Source of the DNA: Potentilla sterilis
Taxonomy: Eukaryota; Streptophyta; Magnoliopsida; Rosales; Rosaceae
Direction of reading: 5' to 3'
DNA length: 64,000 nucleotides
Assembly: GCA_963682095.1 (NCBI GenBank)
Contig: OY821757.1
Location: forward strand, 16,534,515-16,598,514
Shown here: one piece after another, positions 43,150 to 54,059 of the stretch
Numbering within the stretch: position 1 is the first letter of the stretch
Layout of the letters: every line of letters starts with the position of its first letter
Translations under genes and position numbers: made by a program
Notes under the pieces: generated by a model
Seen by the model: only the letters and a program-made list of their open reading frames with translations
What the model was told of the DNA's origin: nothing
Databases searched by the model: none

Positions 43150-45325
43150 ATGGTCGGCTCCAATGGCGTCAGGATCGTCCGGTCCCTCGCTCGTCGCTCT
43201 CTCTCCTCCTCCAAAACCCCCCTAAACCCTAAACTCTCCTCCTCCATATACTCCAGGCTCCTTCGACCTGGTGCTTATAGAGCCTTCAACTCTGGGCTTT
43301 GCAACAATCACAGGGTTTTAGGAAATCATAATGGTATGTCTAAACCCCACCTTTTTTCTCTTTCTTTTTCAATTTTCTAGTAATGGGTTCCCAGTTCTGT
43401 GTTTGGTTGCTCTATGTTAGTCAAGTATGAGTTAAAGCAAGGCCCTTTATTTGCTTTTGTAGTCTATAGAGTATCGGGTAGTCTATTGAATTTGTATTAA
43501 TGGAATCTTTGCCCTTGATTCTTTTGCAGTGAGTAGTAAGAATTGGATTCTTGGAGCTGCACATACTAATTGGACCACAGTGAGGTCGATTCATGGAACT
43601 GGTATTGGATATTTGCTTGTATGATTCATTTTGGTTTATTTGTTTTTGTATATATGCACATTTTCAGTTTGGCATTCACTCTTTCATATCTTGGGTGTTT
43701 TCGATGTTCTTTGTTTACTAGTCGAAAAACCGTGATTTATCAGGGAACTTTGGTATAGGTTTTATTAGGGAAGAAGGGTTTTTCTTTTATAGTCATGCTA
43801 TTGTTTGCTGTCACTTTGATTTTGAGTGCATAAGAGAGTATGTTGATTTTATTAACATGGCTTGTGCTGCCTTTTCTGAACCAGCACCGGTGGCTGCAAG
43901 GGATTACTATGATATGCTTGGTGTGAGCAAGACTGCAAATGCGTCTGAAATCAAGAAAGCCTATTACGGCCTGGCAAAGAAGCTCCATCCAGACACAAAT
44001 AAAGAAGATCCTGATGCTGAGAAGAAGTTTCAAGAAGTTCAAAAGGCTTATGAAGTTTTGAAAGACGAGGAGAAGCGTAGAGAGTATGATGAGTACGGCC
44101 ATGATGCATTTGAACAGAGAGGCAATGGCAGTGGCAATGGCTTTCCTGGTGGATTTGGCAATCCGTTTGAAGACTTGTTTGGCCGACGGGGTGGTGGACA
44201 GGATATCAATGCAGTTTTGGAGATATCCTTTATGGAAGCTGTTAAGGGATGTGCTAAAACTGTGCAATTTCGGGCTGCAGTTTCTTGTGAAGCTTGTGGT
44301 GGAACTGGTGCTCCTCCTGGTATCAAACGTGAATCATGTAAGAGCTGTGGGGGGTTAGGTATGGCGTCCATGCAAACCGCCCTTGGTAGGATGCATATGC
44401 CTTGTACTCAGTGTAGAGGGACTGGCAAAACTTTTCCGATACTCTGCAACTCTTGCAACGGGAAGCGTGTCTTAAATGGAACGAAGTCAGTGAAGTTAGA
44501 TATCATGCCAGGAATAGACAACAACGATATCATGCGTGTGTTCAGTAATGGTGGAGCTGATCCTGATGGAAATCAACCGGGTGATCTTTTTGTTACGATT
44601 AAGGTTAGGCAAGACCCAGTTTTTCGGAGACAAGGTGCTGACATTCATGTAGATGCCGTTCTGAGTATCTCTCAGGTAATGCTTAAACACTTCACTGCTC
44701 AGCAGCTATCATATGCTCTTTTTAAAATGTCAAAGTTGTGAAGAGTGTATGAGATGACAAATTAGAATATTCATATATATATATATATGTATTCATATAA
44801 TTTTCATGTTGAGGCAACCAGGAAGCTCAATGGAGAAGATTAGAAGATCTAATGATATATATAGTATAAATTATAAGACAATTGTGCTGTTTATTATTTG
44901 AAGGTTTGATGTTTTAGGAAATTTTCTGAATCTTATATTCTGTTCCTTTCAAACAATTGTCCGTCCTTTGTGGCATATTTCTTACGGTGAAAGCAATTAC
45001 CAATTTATGTACTGAGGCTGGAAGGAATGCTTTTGTGCAGGCAATATTGGGAGGAACTGTTAAGGTCCCTACTCTCACTGGAGATGTACTCCTAAAGGTC
45101 AGCCCTGCTACGCAACCTGGTCAGAAGGTAGTCCTGAAGAAGAAGGGGATTAAGACAAGGAACTCTTATTCGTTGGGCGATCAATATGTGCACTTCAATG
45201 TCAGCATCCCAACAAATCTGTCTCAAAGACAACGTGAAATAATCCAAGAATTTTCCAAGGAAGCTTCTTCTAAAGAAGAACAGGAGGAGGTACAGGATAA
45301 GCGTGCTGCTGCAGGAGCATCTTGA
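43150..45325 (+). CDS. Mitochondrial DnaJ (Hsp40 type A), GFA2-like
   Basis: Four exons (43150-43333, 43530-43601, 43885-44675, 45041-45325) give 443 residues. It acts as an Hsp70 co-chaperone. The N-terminus is Arg/Ser-rich with no acidic residues (a mitochondrial presequence). The J domain begins at about residue 90 ('ARDYYDMLGVSKTANASEIK') and has the HPD motif. A Gly/Phe-rich linker follows, then four zinc-finger half-sites (CEACGGTG, CKSCGGLG, CTQCRGTG, CNSCNGKR) and the C-terminal substrate domain ('GDLFVTIKVRQDPVFRRQGA', 'LGGTVKVPTLTGDVLLKV', 'GDQYVHFNVSIP'). The start was chosen at the first good ATG. The J, linker and zinc domains share one 791-bp exon. The core promoter region is a transposon (42174-43096). 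Similar to Arabidopsis GFA2, needed for megagametophyte cell death and polar nuclei fusion. Confidence 0.9.
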
Positions 45326-45844
45326 TGATTTGATATAATGGGATGGAGATTGACCAAAAGAATACAGTAAGGTGCAGAATTTAACTGATTAGAGGAACGA
45401 GAGTGGAAATTCTGCAGATTTTGGGTTCAAAACGCCAGTGCACAATCTGGCTTAGTTAGCTGATAAGGAGGACAGGGGAATGTTGGTAAGAAATGAAATT
45501 GGGTATACTTTACTTGAGGATGATCGAAGTTTCAATGTTTCTTTCTCAGCTATATGTATGTCTACGAGATACTGATGGAAACCATCTGCTGAGTAATACT
45601 TTCCTTGGCAAGATTTTTGTTGGGTGTAAACCTGCGAAATACAATCTGAATAATGTGTGTTTGCTCATTCGAGTTTAGTCATGATCGATTGATAAGCTCT
45701 TTATTATCACTACAGTTTGAATTTAAGTTTTAGTTTGGCTTCTTTGTTCATGCCCGAATTATTAAGTGTAGGTCTTTTACAACTGACACAAAGATTGTAA
45801 CTGTAGATCAATATCTGGGTATTCAATAAACAGGTCATCTAATT

Positions 45845-46415
45845 CGGCAATTTCATTAGAGATCTCACATACTATCAAGGAAATTTATATGTTGTGGACC
45901 AGTTCGGCCATGTTTCTGTTGTTTGTGACATTGAAGACCCTGACCGAGCACATTTGAGTGTTGTTGCTCCGGATATTCCGGATGAGGAGGAGCTTCTAGG
46001 TCCTAAAAAAGGCATTGGACACCTATATCTGGTTGAATCAGCAGGGTCCCTATTGAGGGTTGTGTATTTTTTACCACGGTACATCTGAAACAACTACTGG
46101 TTGCAGGGTTTTCAAGGTCCCGTTCAGTAATGGCAATTCATGGTCCAACTCAAGAGGTCAAGAATTTGGGCAATAGAGCCCTCTTCTTGAGCATAAGAAG
46201 TTCTTCATTCTCTATTGAGGTCTCCAGCAACTCTGGGATGCAAGGCCAATTGCATATATATCATAAACAACTTAAGTGCCTATCCGGAACTTGACTTGGA
46301 TGCTGGTATTTTTAATATGGAGGATGGTACAATTGATTGAGACCTGCGCAATGCCGTCAATACCGGTGATTTCTTGAATGGAGAATTCCATCTATGGATT
46401 CAACCGAGTCTCTGA
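45845..46415 (+). pseudogene. Decayed DUF295 (KIB-type F-box family) C-terminal piece
   Basis: Frames joined across several stops and frameshifts show the order of DUF295 domains: 'LTYYQGNLYVVDQFG' (45860), 'SVVAPDIPDE' (45957), 'GHLYLVESAGSLLRVV' (46017), 'NLGNRALFLS' (46164), 'YPELDLDAGIFNMEDG' (46280) and the closing 'GEFHLWIQPSL' (46380). The N-terminal F-box is absent. It is a non-functional relic in the 3' flank of the DnaJ gene, same strand. Confidence 0.75.
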
Positions 46416-46416
46416 A

Positions 46417-49379
46417 GTGATGTCCTCGATCTCCAAAGAAACACAGTTTGGAATGTAGCATCTTTTCTGGATTTTTTTTCATGCTTTGTTTTGTTATGCT
46501 GTGGTCTTTTCTTTTCCATTGTCATATAACCTTTTTGCATGAAAGGTATAATAATTCTTAAGCCTAAAACAGGGGTTACTGAAGCATAGGTGATGAGAAC
46601 TCTTGTATAATCTTGTGTGTTTGGAATACATGGCAGTATTGAATGTGCTAAAGATTCCCCTTTAGTTGTTGGTTTTCTTATGACTATCTTTTGATATCTT
46701 TGTAGGGGTTTTTGCATATTGATGAATATCCTCCTGGTACCAATCAGGGATTTGATATTCCATCAGCCATAATAAGCGTTCCCAAGTTCCATACAAGTAT
46801 GCAGTTTTTGAAAAATGATTCTTCGGATAAGTCACCCATCTCATCAAAATTTGAGGTATTCTAGTCACTATACACTGTTGGCAGCATATCTCTCCCATTT
46901 CTGTACTTTATACCTATGATCAACTCTGTATTTGTGTAGGAAAATAGTGCTATTCTGGCATACACAGAAGTATAACTTGTACCTTTGACAACTCCCGATT
47001 TTAGCATGCCGTACAATGTTATCACAATTACATGTACTGTATGTGCTTTGTATTTTGGTACCTTCCTCAATGTACTTCGAAGAAGGGTTGGTGAGGACTG
47101 AGGAGGAACGATTGGAGAAGAAAGGTTACTTTTAAGGGTTTTAACTGGTTTTGATTCAGGAGAGGATTCGATCTGGTAAGGAACTCGTGCAAGCAAAGCA
47201 AGTCTTAGAAGACAATGAAAGAAAACGATATGTCAAATCAATTTATATTGAGAAATTCCATGAAATATTTTGTTTCACTCCACTATAAACTTGACTTCTG
47301 TATCTTCTCAGTCAACTAAATACTTCATTGTCTCAGTAATATAGCATTTCGGAATTCTGAGAAACGAGCAAGAGAAAGAATTGGCTGGAAACTAGAACAA
47401 GATAATTAAGGTGCCAAAGCTAATGATGAATTGAGTGATAGCTATCCCATGTCTTATACCAGATTGAAGGTTTTCGAAACTTACAAAATTCATAGAATGG
47501 GAACATAATATGGTCATATGACTTCACCATAAGTCGCTAAAACTGAAAAAAAAAATGCCACAAAACAAAGTTTTACAGTACCAAGCAGCTCACACAAGTC
47601 CTACTTGTTTTTTACTAAGAAATCAGCAAGTCCGGCCATTACCCTACATAGGGTTGCATCACCATAGCTATCTCAGTAGCAACAACTCCATGAAGGATCC
47701 TGCAGAAGCTGGTGTCGGAGCAGCCTGTGTCTAGGCATGGAAGCTGTTGGAATGTGCCGTCTGGACGCCGGGATCATGGAAGAAGATGATATTCAGCTCA
47801 CACATTTGCGGCGTGTAAATTCCGGGGATTCCACCACCACTGAGGTGGCGTAGGATCACAGCAATGACTGCTCGATGCAGTCTGTGGGAGTTATGGTAGA
47901 GAAGGGGATTGATGCGTGCAATAATGTGGAAGGAGCCGTCCAAAGTTACCCTGATTATGTTGACTCCTCGGTTTCTCCTTGATCGTTTACGCTTTGACGT
48001 CGTCGGATCGGTCAGATCGGTGCTTCCCTCAATGCTTTTTAGGCACTTAGGCAATCAGATAGCACGGCTCCTGAGCCTCTTCCGAGCTGTGCCAGGCCTA
48101 GATTGGCGTTTGAAAGAACCAGACCTTACCCCTGCAGAGTGCAAGCAAATTACAAATGAGAATATGGTAATGCAATATAAAATAACATGCTTCCTACTCG
48201 TCCCTCCACCTCTCTGCATCATCATCAATTCTCACCTTTCCTCTTGAAGATTCAAATGAAGAATTGTCTTAAAGATTTGGTGTATGCATTTCTGATGACA
48301 AAACCAAATTCATTTACAACTCTAGACCAGTGGATCCCATCAACTACATCACCAAGAATCTTGATCTCACAAATCCCTATACGCCCTTGTTTTAATTTCA
48401 ACTCGATCAAACTAAAAAAGTTACCAAAAACTAAGTGATCATCATCCATTCCTTAATGAAACCAAGCACTGAACCTAAAATAAAAGCCCCATACTTCAAT
48501 TCTCCACAAAACAATACACTAATGAGCAATGAGCAATTTTCAGGTTACCAAAAACTAATTGCTCTAATCAGTAATCACTAGCAATGAAACCAAGCACTGA
48601 ACCTAAAATCAGAGTATAGAGCACTAACCGAAATGAATCTGCCAAAGAGTGATAACTACATCTTGCCGATACCTCCCATTCCAAACAAGCAGTACTGATT
48701 GAATGCCTACAATATGGCAATTAGCAAACATTATCAGTCCTAAATTAGCAGTATGTGGGAACCAAACATAATAACAACTTAGAATGGTACACAAAAGTTC
48801 AACACTTACTTGATCTTTGATCTTCTACCAGAGAAACTTGCCCATTCAGAGGCCTTGGGAAATCCTTCAAAGGCAAAAACAACGATATGCATATTGAGCC
48901 AATGTGATCCCCAAGAAACAAAATAGTCCCACCAAATCTAAAACTTTCAAACCCTTGAAACTAGTTTAACCAAAAACAAAGTTTTCTAACCTCTAGAACA
49001 GGAACCGGAACGGGATCTGCAACCACTCATATTTTGGTGTTCAACGACGACGTTGCAATCTAGAGAGAGAGAAGAGGTTAGCAAGAATAACAGAAGAAGA
49101 TTGTGATGAGAATGGAGGAGGAGGTTAGTGTTAGGGTTTTACCCCTAACCTAATGAACTACAAGCTAAAATGAAAAAAAGAAATAAAATTAAACTGCAAA
49201 TATTCTTCGATAGCTTGAAAAGAGGATACATCAGAGAATATATAGACCATATCGTCATGTCACGTGAGTAACACATGACTACATGACTAAAATCATAACA
49301 ATCTATCCCCCTTTGCAAAACTTGTCCTCAAGTTTCTGCATGAAAACCTTGGCACTTTTTGCAAGATGTCATTTGAAAC
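46417..49379. other. Long stretch without a supported gene
   Basis: Short frames on both strands, none recognised. On the minus strand 47731-48054 encodes a 107-residue frame with a basic stretch (KRKRSRRNRG). At 49000-49035 a minus-strand ATG starts an Arg/Ser-rich 13-codon block ending at a GT donor; it could be a first exon, but no continuation was convincing. The segment 49130-49340 holds AT-rich sequence with a LEDKF/purine-tract pattern like the 3' end of a gypsy element. Confidence 0.4.
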
Positions 49380-49727
49380 TGATGGGGATCAGAATACCGA
49401 ACACGAGTCTCCAACAGTCACTCAATAGACACTAGAAATAAGGAGCAGCGAACTCATAAAATAGGACAAATCCATGCACAAATAAACTGATTTTATTCAT
49501 AAAACATAAGCTTCCTAAATAATATTACAATACTCATATATATAGGGTTTACAAAACTTAGAGAATAAGTAGACTTAAGCTTATATGGAAAGCTAACTAA
49601 ATATTATTCCTAAATTAAATGTAAAAAGATACCCTAAGAATATTTAACTAATGAAATTTCAAAGATTACAACCTATAATTAAATTACAAATAATATATTT
49701 GAAGTTGCATTATATGCTCCTGCATCA
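49380..49727 (-). repeat. 3' LTR of the short LTR element
   Basis: 348 bp; on the minus strand it starts TGATGCAGGAGC, the same as the other LTR. Confidence 0.88.
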
Positions 49728-50412
49728 GACTCCCTAGTTGGAAAAAATTCGTCATCGAATTTAAGTTTTTAATTGATAAAATTTCTCATAAAATCTTCCA
49801 TCGTTGTAGATCTTCTTTTGGCATACCAATTGCAAATTGAATTCTTCCTTGCCAAATAAATAAATATTTCGAATACTTTCCTTGTATGAACTTAAGAAAT
49901 CTGCTCAACACAATTAATTTCTCCAGCTTGAAATTCTTCTTACCATTCTGATTCCATTGACAATATCGATTAAATATATGAGAATCTCCAAAAGGAATGA
50001 ATCAACTCCAAGAAAATCGACATATTTATGTACAATATTTTCTGACAAAATGGACGTACTTGCTTCTTTATTGTTGTCTGCATCTGTGACTACCTTCCTA
50101 CCATATATGAGATCATCCTCCATTGAGGGAATTGACATATTTTGGAATGTACCACTGCTCACCGAGAATTCATTCATAAACTCCATTCCATTTGAATCAT
50201 GATCATGAAGAGAACTAACTGATGATGTGGTAAATAGTTTATGCATGGCAAACAACTTTTCACCTTCTTCGCATTGGTCTCTAATGCATATATTTTTGCT
50301 AGACTCATCACAATCTCTAGCGATTGAAACACCAAGGTCCTCAATGCCACCATCACAAATTTCACAATCTTCGTAATCATCATTTGTCGGTGGTTCATCA
50401 AAATCTATGAAA

Positions 50413-50865
50413 CTATTTTTTTTCTTTTTCTAAAAATAATTCTTCAAAAAACGGAAAATTAAAAATAGTGAACTTACAACTGGGGTAGTTGAGAGTATTA
50501 TGTCCCTCTTCATCGGACTCACACAACGGAGCGCACTTATGAATAGGGTCAACGTATATCTCTCCATCGGAACCATCACTTTCTTGGTAAAAAGTTTCGA
50601 TGCGATCAATACGCTGATGATAGGTGGTAACGTTTCCATCCCCGTCGGACCTCTTACGACCCCTTCGTCGAGTTTCGATGCAATTGATACGTACCTCAAG
50701 TTGCTTAAGCATCATTTTGATTTCAGCCATGTCATTGTTGACGTCACGACCCTCCGTTCTGAAACATCCCATTCTCTGCCCGATCTGAGACATGAAATCC
50801 ACCAAGCTCTCCCAGAGTTCTGATACCAACTGATGGGGATCGGGATACCGAACACGAGTCTCCAA
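50413..50865 (-). CDS. Short gag-like frame in the short LTR element
   Basis: 150 codons in minus orientation starting inside the 5' LTR and crossing the primer site ('QLVSELWESLVDFMSQIGQRM'), then 'MAEIKMMLKQLEVRINCIETRRRGRKRSD', a coiled-coil-like basic stretch, and an acidic tail ending 'CESDEEGHNTLNYPSCKFT'. The part before the primer site is probably not translated. No zinc knuckle or protease. May be the only product of the element; unrecognised otherwise. Confidence 0.4.
   Translation of the reverse strand: METRVRYPDPHQLVSELWESLVDFMSQIGQRMGCFRTEGRDVNNDMAEIKMMLKQLEVRINCIETRRRGRKRSDGDGNVTTYHQRIDRIETFYQESDGSDGEIYVDPIHKCAPLCESDEEGHNTLNYPSCKFTIFNFPFFEELFLEKEKK
50818..50830 (-). promoter_or_regulatory. 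Primer binding site (Met-tRNA type)
   Basis: GTTGGTATCAGAAC follows the 5' LTR on the minus strand; it differs from the usual TGGTATCAGAGC by one base. Confidence 0.75.
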
Positions 50866-51179
50866 CAGTCACTCAACAGACACCAGAAATAAAGAGTAGC
50901 GAACTCATAAAATAGGACAAATCCATGCCACAAACAAACTGATTTTATTCATAAAACATAAGCTTCCTAACAAATATTACAATACCCATATATATAGGGT
51001 TTACAAAACTTAGAGAATAAGTAGACTTAAGCTTATATGGAAAACTAACTAAATGTTATTCTTAAATTAAATGTAAGAAGATACCCTAAGAATATCCAAC
51101 TAATGAAATATCAAAGATTACAACTTATAATTAAATTACAAATAATATCTTTAAAGTTGCCTTATATGCTCCTGCATCA
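50831..51179 (-). repeat. 5' LTR of the short LTR element
   Basis: 349 bp, partner of 49380-49727. Confidence 0.88.
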
Positions 51180-51184
51180 GAAAC

Positions 51185-53189
51185 CCACCATCATTTGTAG
51201 TGTCTACAACCATATGTCCTGAGTAAATGATAACACTAGCACTTAACTCTGAAGTTCGAGGGTTCATATCGATGATCTTAGTCATATCTGTTGACGGCTG
51301 ATCATTGATGTACCTGTAAACCTCACTATCAAACTGAGCGAGCACTGCTACAACGGTTCTCTTCATATGTGATACTAATTTGTCTTCCAGTTCTTGCACA
51401 AAAGTCTAACATGTGATAGAGTATGATTCGATAGCAGATTGAGAATGTACCAAATAGCAGTGCCCTCAAAACATATTGTTGAACGGCCAACTGTGCCCAT
51501 TCCTTCACTAGCTTCCTTAACCAATTAGCCTCTGACTGGGGGCAATCATGCAGAAAACCCATGGTTGATATACATTGCTAAATTAATCGAACTGCATTAC
51601 CACCCAATGTATCAGCTAGATCTCCAAGGCATGAAACTATCTGAGGCTTCACACTCAACTATTTCTTGAAAAATTGGATCATTAACCAATCACAATGAAC
51701 TGAATTAAGCAATATTTTATCTTCCAAAAGTCTAGGTATATCCCCCAACAGATCAATGCCACTTTATGTAGCTGCTTTGTTGTTGTCACCCTCACATGCA
51801 TTATAGATTCCAACCTTCACATTGTAACCAGTATCTCCCAATTTATTACATCTTCCAATTCCGCATTTCTCAAAATCACTGGTATCCTTCTTAGCGGCCC
51901 ATTACCGGATAGATAGAAAAGGTTGGAGAGAGTTACGCTTCAACTTCTAAATATACCGCCCTAAAAGGGCATTACCTTTTTATTATTATCATTCTGGCTA
52001 GCTGAGTGCATAGATTGATCTATACCAGCATCAATGGCATCAAAATTCACATCTGCAGACTCCTTGAACTTATCATAAGATTCCCAAAGTTGATGCTCTC
52101 TCAAAAATGAACATACTGCCCGAGCCAAAGAAGCTGACTGTTGTGTTGAGAGTAATGCAATAGGTACTGTGTCCATATAAGTAATGCACCATGAGGTACA
52201 AGAAAGTTTATCCCTTATGAGAATGACAAGGACATGATCAGCATGCACAAATTGTGCACATAACTCCTGAGAACTTAATTGCAATTTAGAGGCAGCTTCC
52301 CAAGCATTAGGTGACCATGCATAGTAGTAGTCATTAATAAAAAATGGAGTCAGAATGATGTGAAGAACCTGAAATGTTTCTTGTGTGTCACGTGATCTGA
52401 ACAACCCCAGTAGAAGTGATATCCTCATATTGTTGACCCACATGAATCTCTTGTGTACATAGTATCCATGATAGAAAGCAACAAATCGAGAAGCTACAAG
52501 CTCAGAGTTGCACCAAGTCGGTCTCAAGTAAAGTAAGTTAACAAAAAACTTAATTATAATGGATTTACTAACCAATCCCTCTAAGTGCAACCTTTTGTCG
52601 AACAATTGGGGAGCATCATATTCTGGCATTTCATTGCTAAGCTTATGAAGTTGATCGTGTTTGTGAAAGCAACAGAAATCCACCAAAACACCATAAGTAG
52701 CATATTTTAATTCCTCAACAGAATGTTCACCAAGAGCTGCCACTACTTCAACACGGACATGAGTAGCATCAAATATTTACCATGAGTAGCAAGCCCTCCA
52801 CCTTTGTCTCGAATGCTCGTACGATCAACAATGATCCTGCCTTTTAAACCACAAACCAGTGTACTAGGTATAAGAATAGTAATACCATCCGTGCAAGCCT
52901 GAGACCCATTACTATGTTCATTCTCTAATGAATCAATTAACTTCATAATCTCGCACATCTTCTGATTTTGGCCTTTCATAAACCTGATCATCTTTCCCAA
53001 CAGATTTGTAAATCCTATCAACAATAAAATTAGCCTCATACTTACTTCTAGACAACACAACATCAGCAATTGATTTATCATCAACATCCTTAACATGCAT
53101 CAACTTGTTCTCTAGTTCACCCACAACTACTTGGATATATATTTCACTTATCTTCTTAACTGAGACGAGATTTGCAGAGGAGGCAACAA
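51185..53189 (-). pseudogene. Unidentified minus-strand gene remains
   Basis: Several minus-strand frames could belong to one broken gene: 52933-53124 ('GELENKLMHVKDVDDKSIAD...YEANFIVDRIYKSVGKDD'), 52743-53096, 51961-52743 (260 codons, 'ALGEHSVEELKYATYGVLVDFCCFHKHDQLHKL', 'NSELVASRFVAFYHGYYVH', 'SASLARAVCSFLREHQLWESYDKF') and 51185-51399 ('LEDKLVSHMKRTVVAVLAQFDSEVYRYIND'). Frames change between blocks and no full exon chain with good phases was found. The 260-codon block looks protein-like in composition, with Leu/Ala/Tyr helices. I do not recognise the family. A short LTR element interrupts it at 49380 and a TIR element at 53199. Confidence 0.45.
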
Positions 53190-53198
53190 TCTTAAGCT

Positions 53199-54005
53199 AT
53201 ACAGCACGGACACGAGTTCGAGTGTCCAATACGGACACGATTCGATACGTGGACATGTCAAAATCAATTTTTAATCGGACACGGACACACGGTGGACACG
53301 TTAATTAAATAATATTATATATATATAATTTAAAAAAAAAACAGCCCGAGCCCAAGCCCGAGCCCAAGTCCATCGAGGGGGAGGATAGATGAATTGGTAA
53401 AGAAATGGGATAAAAAAGATGGGGGAATCCTCTGTTGCCTGAGACGACTGAGAGTTGGGTGAGGAGTTGATTTACCTGATTTACCATTCCTCTGTCTCAC
53501 TCAGATCTGGTCTCAGAGCTAGCACCTCCTCACCACCTCCGGCGGCCGGATCTGCTCCCACAACAACACCTTCCAAGAGCGTCTCGCCGCGCTCTGCCCC
53601 GACTGCGCCAACGTATGTCCCTGCCCCTGCTGCGCCACCACCTCCGACTCCTCCTCGTCCTCCTCCAACGGTGTCCGCGTCACCAAGATTCTCGAGAGCG
53701 AGCCCTCCTACGGAGGCGCGGTCGCCTCCGCGTCGACCTCACTGTCCCCGCCGACCGGCCGCCAAAGACGCCGCCCTTTTATTCTATGTCTTCCACTCGT
53801 TGCGGAAGAGCCAACAACCCGGAGAGTTCGGGGTGCAACCCCACGTGTCCAACCCCGTGTCCATGGAGGACACGCGCGTGTCCAAGCCGTGTCTAAACAA
53901 TAGTTCGCGTGTCGGTGCGTATTCCTGCGTGTCCTAGCGTATCCGTGTCCGATACGTGTCCGACAGGCGACACGCGAGCTGGGAGGCGTGTCCGTGCTGC
54001 ATAGG
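53199..54005. mobile_element. Small TIR element with 9-bp duplication (MULE-like), GC-rich cargo
   Basis: The sequence TCTTAAGCT is present on both sides (53190-53198, 54006-54014). The ends are ATACAGCACGGACAC and (inverted) CCTATGCAGCACGGACAC, and subterminal CGGACACG/CGTGTCCG repeats lie at both sides (53205-53290, 53845-53995). 807 bp, no transposase. A 9-bp duplication favours the Mutator superfamily; the first two or three terminal bases are uncertain. The centre 53500-53790 is GC-rich and open in more than one frame; one frame reads 'ERLAALCPDCANVCPCPCC', possibly a captured exon, family unknown. Confidence 0.68.
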
Positions 54006-54059
54006 TCTTAAGCTTACTGACCTTTCTACCAGTCCATAGTTTAGCTTTTTTCTTGAGAC

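Larger units (their letters stand above)
49380..51179 (-). mobile_element. Short non-autonomous LTR retrotransposon
   Basis: LTRs of 348 and 349 bp (49380-49727, 50831-51179) with TG...CA ends lie in minus orientation and are flanked by a perfect 5-bp duplication GAAAC (49375-49379, 51180-51184). By eye the LTRs are about 93% identical. TTGGTATCAGAAC next to the right-hand (5') LTR is an initiator-Met-tRNA type primer site. The interior is only about 1.1 kb, so there is no RT or integrase. A gag-like frame is at 50413-50865. Confidence 0.9.

Noticed and set aside
47731..48054. 107-codon minus-strand frame with a basic KRKRSRRNRG stretch
   Set aside because: No recognisable domain or clear splice partners; kept only as a remark in the description of the gene-poor stretch.
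48661..48715. NB-ARC-like P-loop 'GMGGIGKM' on the minus strand
   Set aside because: Only eight residues match, a stop follows at once, and no other NLR motif occurs nearby; most likely chance.
53455..53937. 160-codon Pro/Ser-rich plus-strand frame
   Set aside because: It crosses the repeat end of the TIR element and is a compositional frame in GC-rich DNA; another frame looks more protein-like, so no CDS is called.
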